NCBI GenBank assembly: GCA_014925825.1
Contig: JACGCK010000206.1
Coordinates: forward strand, 1-64,000
Source: Pholiota molesta
Taxonomy: Eukaryota > Basidiomycota > Agaricomycetes > Agaricales > Strophariaceae
Length of the DNA: 64,000 bases
Direction: 5' to 3'
The number at the start of each line of letters is the position of its first letter. Within the stretch, counting starts at the first letter, position 1. Under the pieces are notes generated by a model. It did not search any database. It worked only from the letters and a program-made list of their open reading frames with translations, and was not told the origin of the DNA. A program made the translations under genes and the position numbers. Shown in pieces: positions 1-11,456 of this stretch.

Positions 1-93
1 TGTTTGGATCAGAGGGCGTTGTCGGGGACGGGCATACGCCACGCCCTCTGATCCAAGCAAATAAAACCCCGACAATGCCCTCTGATCCAAACA
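1..93. repeat. Short inverted repeat at the left window edge
   Basis: Bases 1-27 are the inverted complement of 67-93 with one mismatch (core agagggcgttgtcgggg). A further copy of the core cgccctctgatccaa lies at 42-56. The arrangement can fold into a stem-loop with a 39-nt loop. It could be the terminus of a small DNA element that continues to the left, but the window edge prevents any check. Confidence 0.6.
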
Positions 94-1280
94 AACACGT
101 CCACAACAATGGACTTTGTATCGCGTATCGACTCTCAACCCGCTCTCATCGCCGGGGGCGGGTTCAGCACGTAGGACGTAGGAGTTTTTCTCCTGCGTTC
201 TGTCCTCCCTTCAACGCTGGACTCAGGAGTTTTTCTCTTGTGTTCAGTGCCTCTGGACTCGACCATGCCCCTTCCCCCCTTGGAGTATCTCATCGCCTCG
301 AGGCCTTTCGTCCCGCCTGACCGGAATCCTGGACACATGGCACTCTGCAACACATGGCGGATGGATTATACGGAGGGGCGCCGGGGATGTCTATACTACA
401 GGTGCGCAGATATTATCTTTCCGCCTTGTGCAATCATCTAACCCATTTGTCGTGCGCCGCAGATAACACATCTCCTCGCTTAACATCGCCTCTGCGCATG
501 CATGCTCTCGTATCCGTAAGTCTTCTACACTCAGTCGATCCCCATTGTCTAACATCCGCCCCCTAGTTCCTTATCACTACCGCAGCTGACCTCTCCTTGG
601 ACCATTCGCCGCCTGCTGGATCAATCGATTAGAACATAGGTCCGTAATCTCTGCTGTTCCGGGGTATTTGTCTAACCCATTTGTCTTGCGCTGTAGATAA
701 CATATCTCTCCTTGCGTAGCTTCGTCCCGAGTCCTCGCCCCAAAATTCAATCAAGATACGAGACGCTGGAGTCTAGCTACCTACCACACCTTCGTCCTCC
801 TGATCCTATGGATTTGCGGCTGGGTCCAGGTATGTATTAGCAACGCTTTTCGGCATCTATCTCTATCTTACATGTTCGCCTTGTGAATTACAGATGTAAT
901 ATATTCGCCCCCAAGTTCCGTTTGCAGCCGGGCGCACTTCTCATTGATGTACGTTAACTCGTTCATTTTGTCCCCCCAATTTCTGACGTTTCTTGTGATT
1001 GTTGTGCCCTACAGCTTTGTCTCATTGGCCCTCACCCTAACCCTCTTCGGCCGATTTTTCTGCTACCATCCTCTGACGCGCGCTGCGCCTCAACTGTCCC
1101 ACTTTAGACCTTCGCTTCACGTTTTCGATAGGATTCGCTAAAGTCTGTCCTGGTGGATACACTCCGTGGTGTCCCCGCGTAGCACCCTTCGCAGTAGCTG
1201 TTTCGTTTAAATAAATAGACGGCGTCTTTTTGTCGACGTAATCTCATATCGTCCTTACATCTCCCTTGCCTGACCCAACA
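94..1280. other. Non-coding leader region upstream of the first gene
   Basis: No credible coding exon is seen. Two related 38-nt direct copies at 437-474 and 671-708 (four differences) each contain a branch-like ctaac, a pyrimidine-rich stretch and a c/tag acceptor. They look like duplicated 3' intron ends, so part of this stretch may be a spliced 5' leader of the 1281 gene. An A/T-rich TATA-like run lies at 1206-1217, about 64 nt before the chosen ATG. Confidence 0.45.
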
Positions 1281-4094
1281 ATGCCCGACGACTTCCAAAT
1301 GTCAGACTCCTTTGAGCCGGAGGAGGGCCAAGTGGAATCACTGTCGCTTCCGGGGTTCGTAAACTGCGCAAAGTACCTCGAAAAGCACGGAAGCAAAGAG
1401 GAATTCGTCAGATTCGTCCTCACAGGCGTACTCGACAACAGACAGTATTCGGTTGACGCCATCAAGGACGCACTCCCTCCCGACCATCGGGTCCAGTCTT
1501 TCCGCGATTATGACAGTGTCCTTGGACTGCATGATACCATCTGCGTCGATACCTATCTGACGATGTTCCCTGTCTCCCGGCATGAAGACACCCTGCGACG
1601 CAACGTTCACATCAAGATTTCATTCGCGAACGAATTCGTACGTCCAAATTTTTCTTATTGAAATCCGTCCTTGTTGATCATGTTTCAATAGGGAGAACAC
1701 ACCGATATTCCCATCCATCGTATTCCTAACATCTGCATTGCAAAGTGGGGTACGCACAATATGTTGCGTGTACTGTTCCTCGGTCTGTACAACAAGGAGC
1801 GCAAATCGCCTGTCCTCGATCAACCGGACTCCGCCACCTTTTATGACAAGGGACTCCGTCCGGCTATCGGTAAACTCATTGACAGTGCCATTTCTGAATG
1901 GCCGCCTACCTACACTGCAGAGATGTTTCGCGCCCGAGGCAAGAACGGGACACTAGCCTTTCAATCGAAGTCCGTCCCGAAGCACTTCGTACCCTTCATT
2001 GGCGAGCAGCTTCGTGACACCCTTTCCGAAAACGACGTCTCTTGGGGAGAAGGGCTCATCTTCCTCCACCAAATCCGCGGTGTCAAAGCCGCGAACGGTC
2101 ATCACCCCAACTCTATGTCAGCCCACGATGCTTTGGACGACCTCTTCCGCGATCACCATATCACCGCTGAAGCGCACATCGATGGTCGCTGGTGGGTGGA
2201 TGTTGGGCTCGAGCTTGGATCCCTGCGCGATGAATGTCTGGCGTGGCGAACCGATTCTCATTTTCACGTCGTCAAAGATGTCCTCGATATTCCTCCTCTC
2301 CATGCGCGTCGAATCACCCAAACCGGTAGCTCTAAATACATCCGCGACTTGACTTCCCATTTGACTTCCGTCTCTGGCTGCCGAATTAGCCCCGGTGTTC
2401 GCGCGCAAGGTCCTCACAGTGCGCTGTACTTGCAAATGTACATGACTGACAAGTCAATAACCTATCGCCCGGATGGGAGCCACTTCGGAAAGTTTATGCG
2501 GGGCCAGGATATCCTACAAGGCAAGGCGGATGATTACTGCCACGATCTCTATACGGTTTATCGAGACGCTACAACCAAGAACCCCTCGCTTGCCCGCGTC
2601 GAAGTCCGCGTTCCTCTTGCCGACGCTGCTAATGTTCTAGTCGATGTTGACATCGACGCTCTTCGTGGCGGCCTGGTATGCTTCACCAAATCTATCTGGT
2701 GGTAAGACTCATTACTTTCGAACACTTTCACTCGTACTAATAATCTTATGTTTTTTGTTCTAAGGAGTTTGCGAGCATACCGTGTTTTCGCGTTCAAAAT
2801 TATTCTCGAGCAGCAGAGGCTCGGGACTAGCACCCTCCGTTCCACTGACAGCGCCCTTCTCCTAACGGCCGCTGCTCCTTGGTTCGTCAACGGGTTGCAT
2901 TCTGCACCGGAAAACGGATCCTGTTCGCGCGACTTGATGGGCAAAATCCTGCCTACCGTTAATCGAGGCGATGCGGACGCGGACACGCTTGCTTATCCCG
3001 CCCGCACCCGGGCTCCAGCAGTGCCAGACGAAGAGGACGAAGAGGACGAAGAGGACGAAGAGGACGAAGGCGAAGAAGTGGTTGAAGATCCCGCCAACGA
3101 CGACGAGGATAACATGTCGGTCGATTCTGGCGCTTCTGATGATGACGATGCTCCCGTTCCTATCAATCGACACCCGCGCATTGATAACCGCCCGGAAACT
3201 CTGCCCCATAATCCATATGGGATTGTCTTCCTCCGAGAAATCCGCATCGGACAAGGTACTGTGGTGCCTCGCTTTCAGGACCGCAGTGTGGAGATGATCA
3301 CCGCGAAGACGTTCCATTACATCTTTGGCGTCAATAGGGATAGGGTCGATGGCGAATACCTCAGATCCCAACTCGTCGTCCCATCCAATCCCTTTCGCGT
3401 AGCAAACAAGACACGGCGCACCGCAACGCGATATGTGGAGGAGATAGAGGCGCCGCGCATTTTCAACCTCTCCGATCGTGGCTACCATCTTCCACCTCCT
3501 TTGCGAGACGACGGCTCCGACGTAGAGAACGACGACGAGCCCGAGGTTGTTGAAGAAGCTCTCGATATCGATGCGAGACTCACGACGCTGTGGCGCCAGT
3601 TTCTCGTGGACGTCACAGCCAAAGCTCCCAATCGCAAAGGCGCTCGCCTGGGTTCGTATTGCAAGCTGACGAAACTCCAGCGCGATCGTGTCAACGACGC
3701 CACTTACCAGAATCTACGACTCCGGGAGTATTTCTTTCACTGTCAATACAAGACCGGCACGAAGAGCGATTGGGACGAGGCCTTCAACAAGTTCTGGCCT
3801 CAGCAGGGGACCGTGCTCTTTGGCAAGCCTCAAAACTTACCATCGATGCGATATTACTTAGAGTGGAACCAATGGCTCTCTGAAATCCCCGAGGATCAGG
3901 CGCACGTTATCGCAGCGATGCGCGTCGATCTGAAGAAGCGTTTCGACGCCTTGAAGTGGCTCCCTCAACCTCATTCCGATCGTATCTGGTACACGAAGGA
4001 AGACCTAGGCAACTCGTACCAGAGGTTCCCGGATTCTGACATCAGGTATGGACCGCGCGTCTTGATTCGATGGGGTGAACGAGCGATAATTTGA
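1281..4094 (+). CDS. Hypothetical 898-aa protein, three exons, first gene of a tandem pair
   Basis: The gene joins 1281-1637, 1692-2701 and 2765-4094. Intron 1 (1638-1691, gtacgt..tag, phase 0) and intron 2 (2702-2764, gtaaga..aag, splitting a Trp codon) restore one continuous frame of 899 codons with the stop at 4092. The ATG at 1281 is the first Met in frame. Residues about 544-585 are very acidic, built on a 9-bp GAGGACGAA tandem repeat followed by Asp-rich and Ser-rich stretches. Both flanking parts look globular and rich in Trp and Tyr. I see no signal peptide, membrane span or catalytic motif that I recognise. The next gene begins 567 bp downstream on the same strand and has the same style (long, few introns). 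The intact frames and consensus introns argue for a functional gene. It may be a lineage-restricted family or cargo of an unrecognised mobile element; that is inference. Confidence 0.75.
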
Positions 4095-4661
4095 ATAACA
4101 TTACGGCCATTTTCTCAAGTAGTACCTTTCTGTACGGTTTGTAAAATTATGTCGCGCACACACAATATCTCATATCAAGTTATTCGTTACCAAGGCGCAT
4201 TCACACTACGGAAGCTACGATAACAGCACTGATCTATCCGTACGTCTCTCGTCGTTTTACCATTCACCTATGTACCGACCGCTTACGCGCAGTGGCATTG
4301 CAATATCGCGGGCCGTATTTCCCGTGTTTGGCCATGTTTTGGTGACGTTTGATAACGCGACGCGTCAAGTCATCTCTCTTCTCTATCAACCACCACGAAG
4401 GCTTGTGCTAGGCGTTTTCCGCTTAACATAGGACGACGTCCCTCAACACCATTGTGTTAAGCGTTTTTCGCCTGACATAATATCAAGATCAGAACATACC
4501 CTCAAGGCCCCCGTCGATCACCGATACTTACTGTGATGTGCGTTTTCCGCATAACTAAGATCGCAGGGTTTTTTTCTAACCCGAGGCCCTTTAGCTCTAC
4601 GCGTCTGTCGTGCTACGTTGCTACCCTTCCATCCGAAGTACCCCAATTCGTGTCCGTCGAG
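4095..4661. other. Intergenic / spliced-leader-like stretch between the tandem pair
   Basis: This stretch contains three related motifs around 4409-4560 of the form gcgttttccgc followed by a branch-like ttaac, ctgac or ataac and then an a/tag. They resemble repeated intron 3' ends. A 5' leader with introns for the downstream gene is plausible. An in-frame upstream ATG exists at 4536, giving a longer N-terminus of 42 extra residues, but the Met at 4662 better matches the Ser/Pro-rich start. Confidence 0.4.
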
Positions 4662-7600
4662 ATGTCGTTCCCTACGTCTGGTATGCCAAATCTCGTTCCG
4701 GTTTCGTCACTGTAAGTCTGCATTTATTTCTCTGTTTGAATGGATCCTTACTCTCGCTTTCCAGGCCCAGCGCTTCCTCTTCGCGCGTGCCCACCTCTTC
4801 GAATACGCCCATATCTGCTACTCCGTACGTGTTATCCGCCTGCTTGATTCTGTTTACAAACTAAGAATCCTATCTTATTATTAGTGTCGCCCATAATCAG
4901 GAACCCAAAACAGAAAAGCCCACAGTCTTGTGGCATGCGCAGTCGGGTCTCGTCGTCGCCTTGAATGCCTCTTACGTCCCTCGGGTGAAGAACGACGTCA
5001 TGAGCAAGAACTATACCCAGCCAACCCTGCTCGATGACGGCGATATATACCTCGCTTTCACTCCTCGCTTTGCTCGCAATGAAGGCGATCTTTTTGGGCG
5101 TCTCAACCTCAATAGGCAGGCACTTGATCAAAGAATAATACCCCTGCGGAACGGAAAATTCACCCTCAACGAAGCTACGATAGAGAGTTGGTCTCGCCTC
5201 GAGAACGCTCTCCTCGACATGTCAGACACCTTGCTCATGCTCCTCCTACCTCGTCCTCCGGCTCTCGCATACCCTAAATTTCCTTGGGAGTTCGGCTATC
5301 GCAACGCGCATGCCACTCGCGACGTAGCTCTTCGCTGTGCCTTGCGTGCGCAGCAAGCGTTTCTGCCGTTGTCAGCCGTAGCGACGTTCTCCCTCAGCTT
5401 GTACATGGATGATTCGGGCGGGCTAGATAATGCCTATGCGACGCTGAAAAGGAAGAGTACTTACAAGGTCCACCCTGCATGGTGGGACCTGTTGACGGAT
5501 TCCTACGTCTGCAACTTCAGCGCTAATTTCCGCGTCGGAGGTTTCATCAATCCTTACGAGTCTCAATGGATGGGTCGCGTCACCAAGTTCGTCCAGGCTC
5601 GAGTTTCCATTTGGATACTTTGGGGACACAATTACTACCTCGTCGCAGACAAGGAGAGCCGCGTCAAACCAGCAGACAAGTCCGCGTATTACTACTTCCC
5701 CCCGAGGATTGTTTGCGAAGAAGCCCAAGCGCGATCCATCGCCTCCGACTCGGTAGTCTTACCAGCGTATCGTTACGACCCTTTTGCAAGCAGCCAAGGA
5801 CTTTGCCAAACCTTTGGTGGGACCAGCTCATCAGACGTCGACCCCACCACGGATTATGCACCCCCGGAATGGGATCTATCGCCCGCTCCCTTCGCAGACG
5901 ACAATCTCGCGCCCTCATCTGAGATGCCCATGCAAGAGTCTTCTTCGGCTCCCTCACCTTCGTCTGTTCCCCATCCGTCATCGTCACAACTGGAGACGCA
6001 GAAAGAAGAGCAAGCCCTCCTTGCGCTGGAGAAATTCTTTGCCGATGTCGAGCTTCGCCGCGAAGCTTACCTCAAAAACGAAACGCCGGCCGACAAACAA
6101 CGACGAGTTGCTAAAGAGGAACTGGCGAAAAAACATTCCTATGTGAAGACTTCGGCTTTTTTCGTGTGGCAAGAACAGGATGACGGTACCTATCGCCGGG
6201 AGAAAGTGAACTCGAAGCAGATCAGCGACGAGTGGGAGAACTTCACGCGAAACCAACGCAGGTACACGGGACATCGGGATCAATGGGATTTATGCCCTCA
6301 GCTTCCTCGTTACTCTTACGAAAACCCCAAGGAGAGACAGAGAGAGCCTGACCACTTTGACGATTCGGATTATGAGTCTGACTTTGAGCCCGACTTTCCG
6401 TCAACCCCGAAAGCCATCATCGAGATTCCCAACGACAATCACCGAGGTGCTACCATCGTCGACGAATTGTGCTCCCCTGCCTCAGATGCTGACCCCCTTG
6501 ACGCGCGTCGCCGCGAGGCGTTCGACTTCGAAGCGTATCTACGGGATCGATTCGGCTACGACCTCCATTCGCCTGCAAATTGGCAGTCCAACACCATGCA
6601 ACCAGGGGACGATCAGCACAAGCTGTTTGACAAAGCGATGACAGCCCTTTCCTATTCCACTGCCCCAGGATCTCCGAACGTCCAAGAGGCCGTCGTTCGC
6701 CTCTTCGAACTTCTCTCCACCCCGAACAAGACTTTTGCTGACCTTCCTGCATCTTTCGATCATTCGCCCGCGAGCAGCGCGTGCTTGTCCCTTGCAAGTG
6801 GCACTTTGAGTAGCAAGTTCGCGTCCCAACGGAATGCCATAGTTTACATTGTTCATGAAGGGCCCTGGGTAGACAAAGCTCCTTGGTCGATTGCCACGTC
6901 GGACGCCAGCACCGTCCTCCTCATTTTTCGTCGACGATGGTCAAATGTAGCTGACATCGCGCGAAACCTTGTTGAACGGGGAGTTCCCTTCAGAACCGTC
7001 GCCGCCGTCGCAGCGCCTCCGGCCCCCCTTCCTTTCTTACCGGTACGAGGACTCGGTGCCCGTCCGGAGAAATACAGTCCAACAGCGGAAGATTATTCGC
7101 AGTACCTGCAACGTCGCAATGACCTTCTCAGAGGTCCTAAGGGCCGCGCAGCACTCATGCGTGGGGGCATCATTGCACGAATTGCTCGCGACGTCATCGA
7201 AAGCAATGTCATCCTCGATGGGCCATCGACTACTGCATCTGCTGTCGCTGTACTTGGTCGCTTCACGCTCGTTGATGATGACCTCACCGAGAATGACATG
7301 GACATTATTTCCGGCGTTTACTACGTCAAGTTGGATCATGCGCCCAAAAAAGGCGAGAGTTTCATAGTCGGCACACGGGAGTATCTGTCGTGGTGGCCTC
7401 GGGACGGTACGTGGGTGATCGCGAGCAGCGTCTCGCAGATGGAATGGACAGAGCGTGCGGAGGACTTTTATCAGAAGCGCCTGGAGACACTTCGAACGTC
7501 ACCTAAAACAGCCCTTCTCAACTCATCGAATTGGAAGAAATTCATGCGGAGGTACCCCACATTAGCGAAGATCACCGATTCTGGTGCCATGCACTGCCAG

Positions 7601-7711
7601 GCAGGATATTTGGAGGAGCATCATCGTAATACTGTTCATGTAAGTTCTTGTTTATTGATCTAATCCTTACTCTCCTCGCTAACTACTTTATAGGCTTCCA
7701 GCGGTCGTTAG
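4662..7711 (+). CDS. Hypothetical 960-aa protein, four exons, second gene of the tandem pair
   Basis: The gene joins 4662-4711, 4765-4824, 4885-7639 and 7694-7711. Introns are 4712-4764, 4825-4884 and 7640-7693 (gtaagt..ccag, gtacgt..ttag, gtaagt..atag). Phases 2, 2 and 0 close perfectly to 961 codons, with the stop at 7709. The first ~40 residues are Ser/Thr/Pro-rich. A compact Trp/Tyr-rich region starts at WHAQSG (about residue 53). A Pro/Ser linker (about 363-405) is followed by a charged, probably helical segment (about 410-450), an acidic patch (about 528) and a C-terminal globular part. No domain is recognised with confidence. A different frame for exon 2 gives a superficially nicer sequence but cannot be joined to exon 3, so it was rejected. 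An alternative start at ATG 4536 is possible. The tandem arrangement with the 898-aa gene suggests the two act or move together. Confidence 0.75.
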
Positions 7712-8068
7712 CTCGCGTGTATTTGTATGTTCTCCATGTCGCGCTTTTGGTACAGGCTTTGTCACGCCGGTATGTTTTGATTTTAACTTTTATATTCAAC
7801 TTCGCTGACCCCGCCACAAGTCCACCTCGTCTGTTCGTCATCGGGTTGATCTTTCTTGATGTATCATGTCAGTGATGGAGGGCTTTTTTAACAATGTATT
7901 TTTATGTATATACACGTCGCGCGCACGAAATTCGGATGGGGGGAGGCAGTTTTTTTTGTTAATAAATTTTTGACGCACTCTACAACGTAGAACTTAAGTC
8001 AAAATTCAATCGCGCCGCACTTCGAGGTTTATAATTGTAAGTCAAGTAAGTGTGCGCTTTAGCAGCGT
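7712..8068. other. AT-rich intergenic stretch
   Basis: I see no coding exon, only T-tracts and a G-run near 7938. It leads into the foldback element. Confidence 0.5.
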
Positions 8069-8314
8069 ATACGCAAATCATCTTATGTCTAAGTCAAATT
8101 CCCAACAATGTATATGAAATACAGAAGTCGTTTAAGACAATAACATCATTAATACTATAAACCTAAATGGTTATTATGGTACGCGCAGATGCGCGTACCA
8201 TAATAACCATTCAGGTTTATAATAAAAAAGATGCCTATTTTCTAAAAAACTATCAGGTAATTCAAAGACACATTTGTAAGGGAATTTGACTTGGACATAA
8301 GAGGATTTGCATAT
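8069..8314. repeat. Foldback (hairpin) element, MITE-like
   Basis: The core 8156-8187 and 8190-8221 are inverted complements over 32 nt with a single mismatch and a 2-nt spacer, giving a near-perfect 66-bp hairpin. The symmetry extends outward: 8069-8103 pairs with 8280-8314 at 32 of 35 positions, centred within 3 nt of the core. The intervening arms are diverged but still alignable in part. No transposase or flanking target duplication was identified. Confidence 0.8.
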
Positions 8315-8404
8315 CCGGTAATGTGAATGGACGGTAATGCAGACGCCTATATGACAAAAAAAGGAATGCTGTTGCTGCAGAGCAAGTGAGGTGTGATGTA
8401 CAAC

Positions 8405-8751
8405 TGTGTGCAAATCTGCCCACCATCCCTAGGCCGTCCCAAGCCTATCCGCTGTCCATCCCAAGCCCATCCCTAGCCAATCTGCCCACCGGCCCTAGGC
8501 CGTCCCAAGCCCATCCCTAGCCAATCTGCCCACTGGCCCTAGGCCGTCCCAAGCCCATCCCTAGCCAATCTGCCCACCGGCCCTAGGCCATCCCAAGCCC
8601 ATCCCTAGCCAATCTGCCCACCGTCCCTAGGCCGTCCCAAGCCCATCCCTAGCCAATCTGCCCCCCGTCCCTAGCCCATCCCTAGCCAATCCCTAGCAAA
8701 ACCCTAGCAAAACCCTAGCAAACTGCGTACAAAAAGTACCCATAACCAAAG
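8405..8751. repeat. C-rich minisatellite ending in CCCTAG/telomere-like motifs
   Basis: Tandem units are built from the phrases catccctagccaatctgccc and ccctaggccgtcccaagcc. The array ends in ccctagcaaaa repeats, the small palindrome gtacaaaaagtac and cccataacc. The same terminal phrase closes several other blocks in this window (near 9379, 15617 and 15955). Confidence 0.85.
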
Positions 8752-9379
8752 TCTGCCTCTGAGGCTCTAAGATCCTCATTTATGCTGCACAGAGTGCAAT
8801 TCTTGTCATAATGACACGATTTTTTTTGCGTCCAGAAGTGAGGCTCGTCGCGCCTCACTCGTACCAGTAGCGCACGCACCAGCACTCTGCAAAAAATCTG
8901 ACATTGAAACTTAGATTGCAATGACCCAACAATTAATACAGTTGAAGAGTAGAACTCGATTGAACAGCTTAGCATTCTCAAATGGCTTGAAAGTATACGA
9001 GAAACTCATAGATTGTGTATGATTGCTGTTCCACATCTCTATGCTGATATATGAAGATATCATGCACAAAGGGGCAAAGCATCATACTGCAGAATCATGG
9101 AAGCAGCGGTATAAGACACACTGAGATGAATTTGATGCCAGGATGCTACATCTTCAGCATGGGACTATCCCACTCTATGGAATACATACTCCCGCCCTAG
9201 TCCATCCCTAGGTGGTCTGCCCTCCATCCCTAGGCTGTGCCTACCAATCTGCTGTCTGTCCCTAGCCCATCCCTACCAATCTGCCCTCCGTCCCTAGCCC
9301 ATTTCTAGCCAATCCCTAGCAAAACCCTAGCAAAACCCTAGCAAACTGCGTACAAAAAGTACCCATAACCCTAAACCCT
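8752..9379. repeat. Segmental repeat S, copy 1
   Basis: This 628-bp segment is nearly identical, in the same orientation, to 14990-15617. It starts inside one unit of the 158-bp satellite (gaggctcgtcgcgcctc hairpin), continues through unique-looking DNA (8905-9180) and ends in ccctagcaaaa repeats and ccctaaaccct. The two copies bracket the dioxygenase gene. Confidence 0.85.
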
Positions 9380-10402
9380 GAGCACAGCTATGCATAAAAA
9401 CTTCTAATGTCAAAACGCACAGATTCTGTCTATCTGCACTTGGAGGATCACACAGAGCTCAGTTTTCATCGTAAAGACACAAGATTTTGGCGGTGTGTAC
9501 GTGGGGCGCGACGCACCCCATTGCATGGCGGACGTGAGCACAGCTATGCACAAAAAATTCTAATGCCAAAACGCACTTGGTAGCTATTTAGCAGCAATAC
9601 ACAAACTTGACTTGAGTCTACTGACTTGAGTTTTGGTCGTACTAACATGATATTTTGGTGGTGTGTACGTGGGGCGCGTCGCGCCCCATTGCATGGCGGA
9701 CGTGAGCACAGCTATGCATAAAAACTTCTAATGTCAAAACGCACAGATTCTGTCTATCTGCACTTGGGAGGATCACACAGAGCTCAGTTTTCATCGTAAT
9801 GACACAAGATTTTGGCGGTGTGTACGTGGGGCGCGACGCACCCCATTGCATGGCGGACGTGAGCACAGCTATGCACAAAAAATTCTAATGCCAAAACGCA
9901 CTTGGTAGCTATTTAGCAGCAATACACAAACTTGACTTGAGTCTACTGACTTGAGTTTTGGTCGTACTAACATGATATTTTGGCGGTGTGTACGTGGGGC
10001 GCGACGCACCCCATTGCATGGCGGACGTGAGCACAGCTATGCACAAAAAATTCTAATGCCAAAACGCACTTGGTAGCTATTTAGCAGCAATACACAAACT
10101 TGACTTGAGTCTACTGACTTGAGTTTTGGTCGTACTAACATGATATTTTGGTGGTGTGTACGTGGGGCGCGTCGCGCCCCATTGCATGGCGGACGTGAGC
10201 ACAGCTATGCATAAAAACTTCTAATGTCAAAACGCACAGATTCTGTCTATCTGCACTTGGGAGGATCACACAGAGCTCAGTTTTCATCGTAATGACACAA
10301 GATTTTGGCGGTGTGTACGTGGGGCGCGACGCACCCCATTGCATGGCGGACGTGAGCACAGCTATGCACAAAAAATTCTAATGCCAAAACGCACAGATTC
10401 TG
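9380..10402. repeat. Two-type higher-order satellite, A-B-A-B-B-A-(b)
   Basis: Units begin at gagcacagctatgc. Type A (156-157 bp) occupies 9380-9535, 9704-9860 and 10197-10353. Type B (168 bp) occupies 9536-9703, 9861-10028 and 10029-10196. A partial B follows at 10354-10402. Each unit carries a GC palindrome, perfect in some copies (ggggcgcgtcgcgcccc) and with one arm mutated in others. Open frames across it are by-products of the repeat. Confidence 0.9.
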
Positions 10403-10645
10403 TCCCTACCCCATCCCCAGCCCATCCCTAGGCTGTCCCTACCCCATCCCAAGTCCATCCGGACACCATCCCTACCCCATCCCAACACTGTCCCTACCCC
10501 ATCCCGAGCCCATCCCGACACCATCCCTAGCCCATCCCGAGCCCATCCCAACTCTGTCCCAACCAAAACCCGAGCCCGACCCTAGCAAAACCCGAGCCCG
10601 ACCCTAGGCAAAACCCTAAGCAATATGTCCCATAACCCTAACGCC
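10403..10645. repeat. C-rich minisatellite with telomere-like end
   Basis: Degenerate units of ccctaccccatcc and cccgagcccatcc pass into aaaacccgagcccgaccctag and end in aaaccctaag ... cataaccctaac. This is a cousin of the 8405 array, fused directly to a truncated B unit of the preceding satellite. Confidence 0.8.
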
Positions 10646-11456
10646 GACACGCTCCATACATGGTCCCATTTCCAAGCAATGGATGGTTTTGGAATCCATA
10701 TTCACCAAGGACTATATTCATTTTGTTCGCTCCACTCTCTTTGCTACTTACGAATGCCCAAATTGTGATAGACATATTTAGATCTTTTCCTATGCCTATA
10801 GTCTACATAACTCTGTAGTGTACGTTCTCGTTCGCGCCCTTGTGTGTCGCTTCCCCTGCACCTTCCGTTTCCGGGATTTTATTTCATATTTTTCTATCGG
10901 CATTCGTCGCCGCTCTCGCCAAGCTCTCGCTACTGCTTTTTCACCATGAGTTCCTTAGTTGTTACCTCAGTATGATTTATTAGGATCTGATCGCTCTTTC
11001 ATATTTAAATCATGTAACTTCTATAAAAATCTAGTTTTCCTTCCCCCCCATGAAATGCAGAATTCAAAGTTGTACTTCGTAAAAGCTGCGCCGTCGTAAC
11101 TCGCTGGTGTATTTTGTCTATCTCGCACTTCGCTCCCATCGCATCACATTTCGTCGCTCATCGCTCTCGTCGCACTTGCGTGCGCGACTTTCAATTTCGC
11201 CGTCGCGGCCGTCGCTATAGCCGTCGCAACTATTGCTCGCTCTTCGCACAGACAGACAATGTGAACCCAATCTCACACTACTTGCCACTTACGTCGTGTC
11301 ATCATTAGGTGTTTGTTTCTCATTCACTCTACACACTATATACCGCACTAGGCACATCACCATGTGGATCACTTTTAACATATTCAGTTTTCAATCAACA
11401 TATCCAGACCATTTCCAGTACATTGATCATAGAAAAAAATTTATCTACATTCCAAT
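10646..11456. other. Stretch without a recognised gene
   Basis: Single-copy looking DNA. Short open frames (for example around 11114-11490 plus) are Ser/Tyr-rich, lack splice or family support and partly lie in the 3' flank of the dioxygenase gene. Nothing else is seen. Confidence 0.5.

Noticed and set aside
1761..4094. Treating the 314-aa and 448-aa frames as two separate genes
   Set aside because: A consensus intron at 2702-2764 joins them in frame through a split Trp codon, and the first exon at 1281 joins upstream.
4610..4884. Alternative frame for the small exons of the 960-aa gene (AQRFLFARAHLFEY)
   Set aside because: It cannot be spliced to the long exon in frame with GT-AG sites; the Ser/Pro-rich frame closes at both introns.
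1281..7711. Interpreting the tandem pair as a KDZ-type transposon near a TET/JBP gene
   Set aside because: Such elements are known to associate with TET/JBP genes in mushrooms, but I see no transposase motif, zinc-binding cluster or terminal repeats supporting it here.
9642..10371. Two identical 78-aa minus frames at 9642-9878 and 10135-10371
   Set aside because: They are copies of the same A/B satellite segment, not genes.
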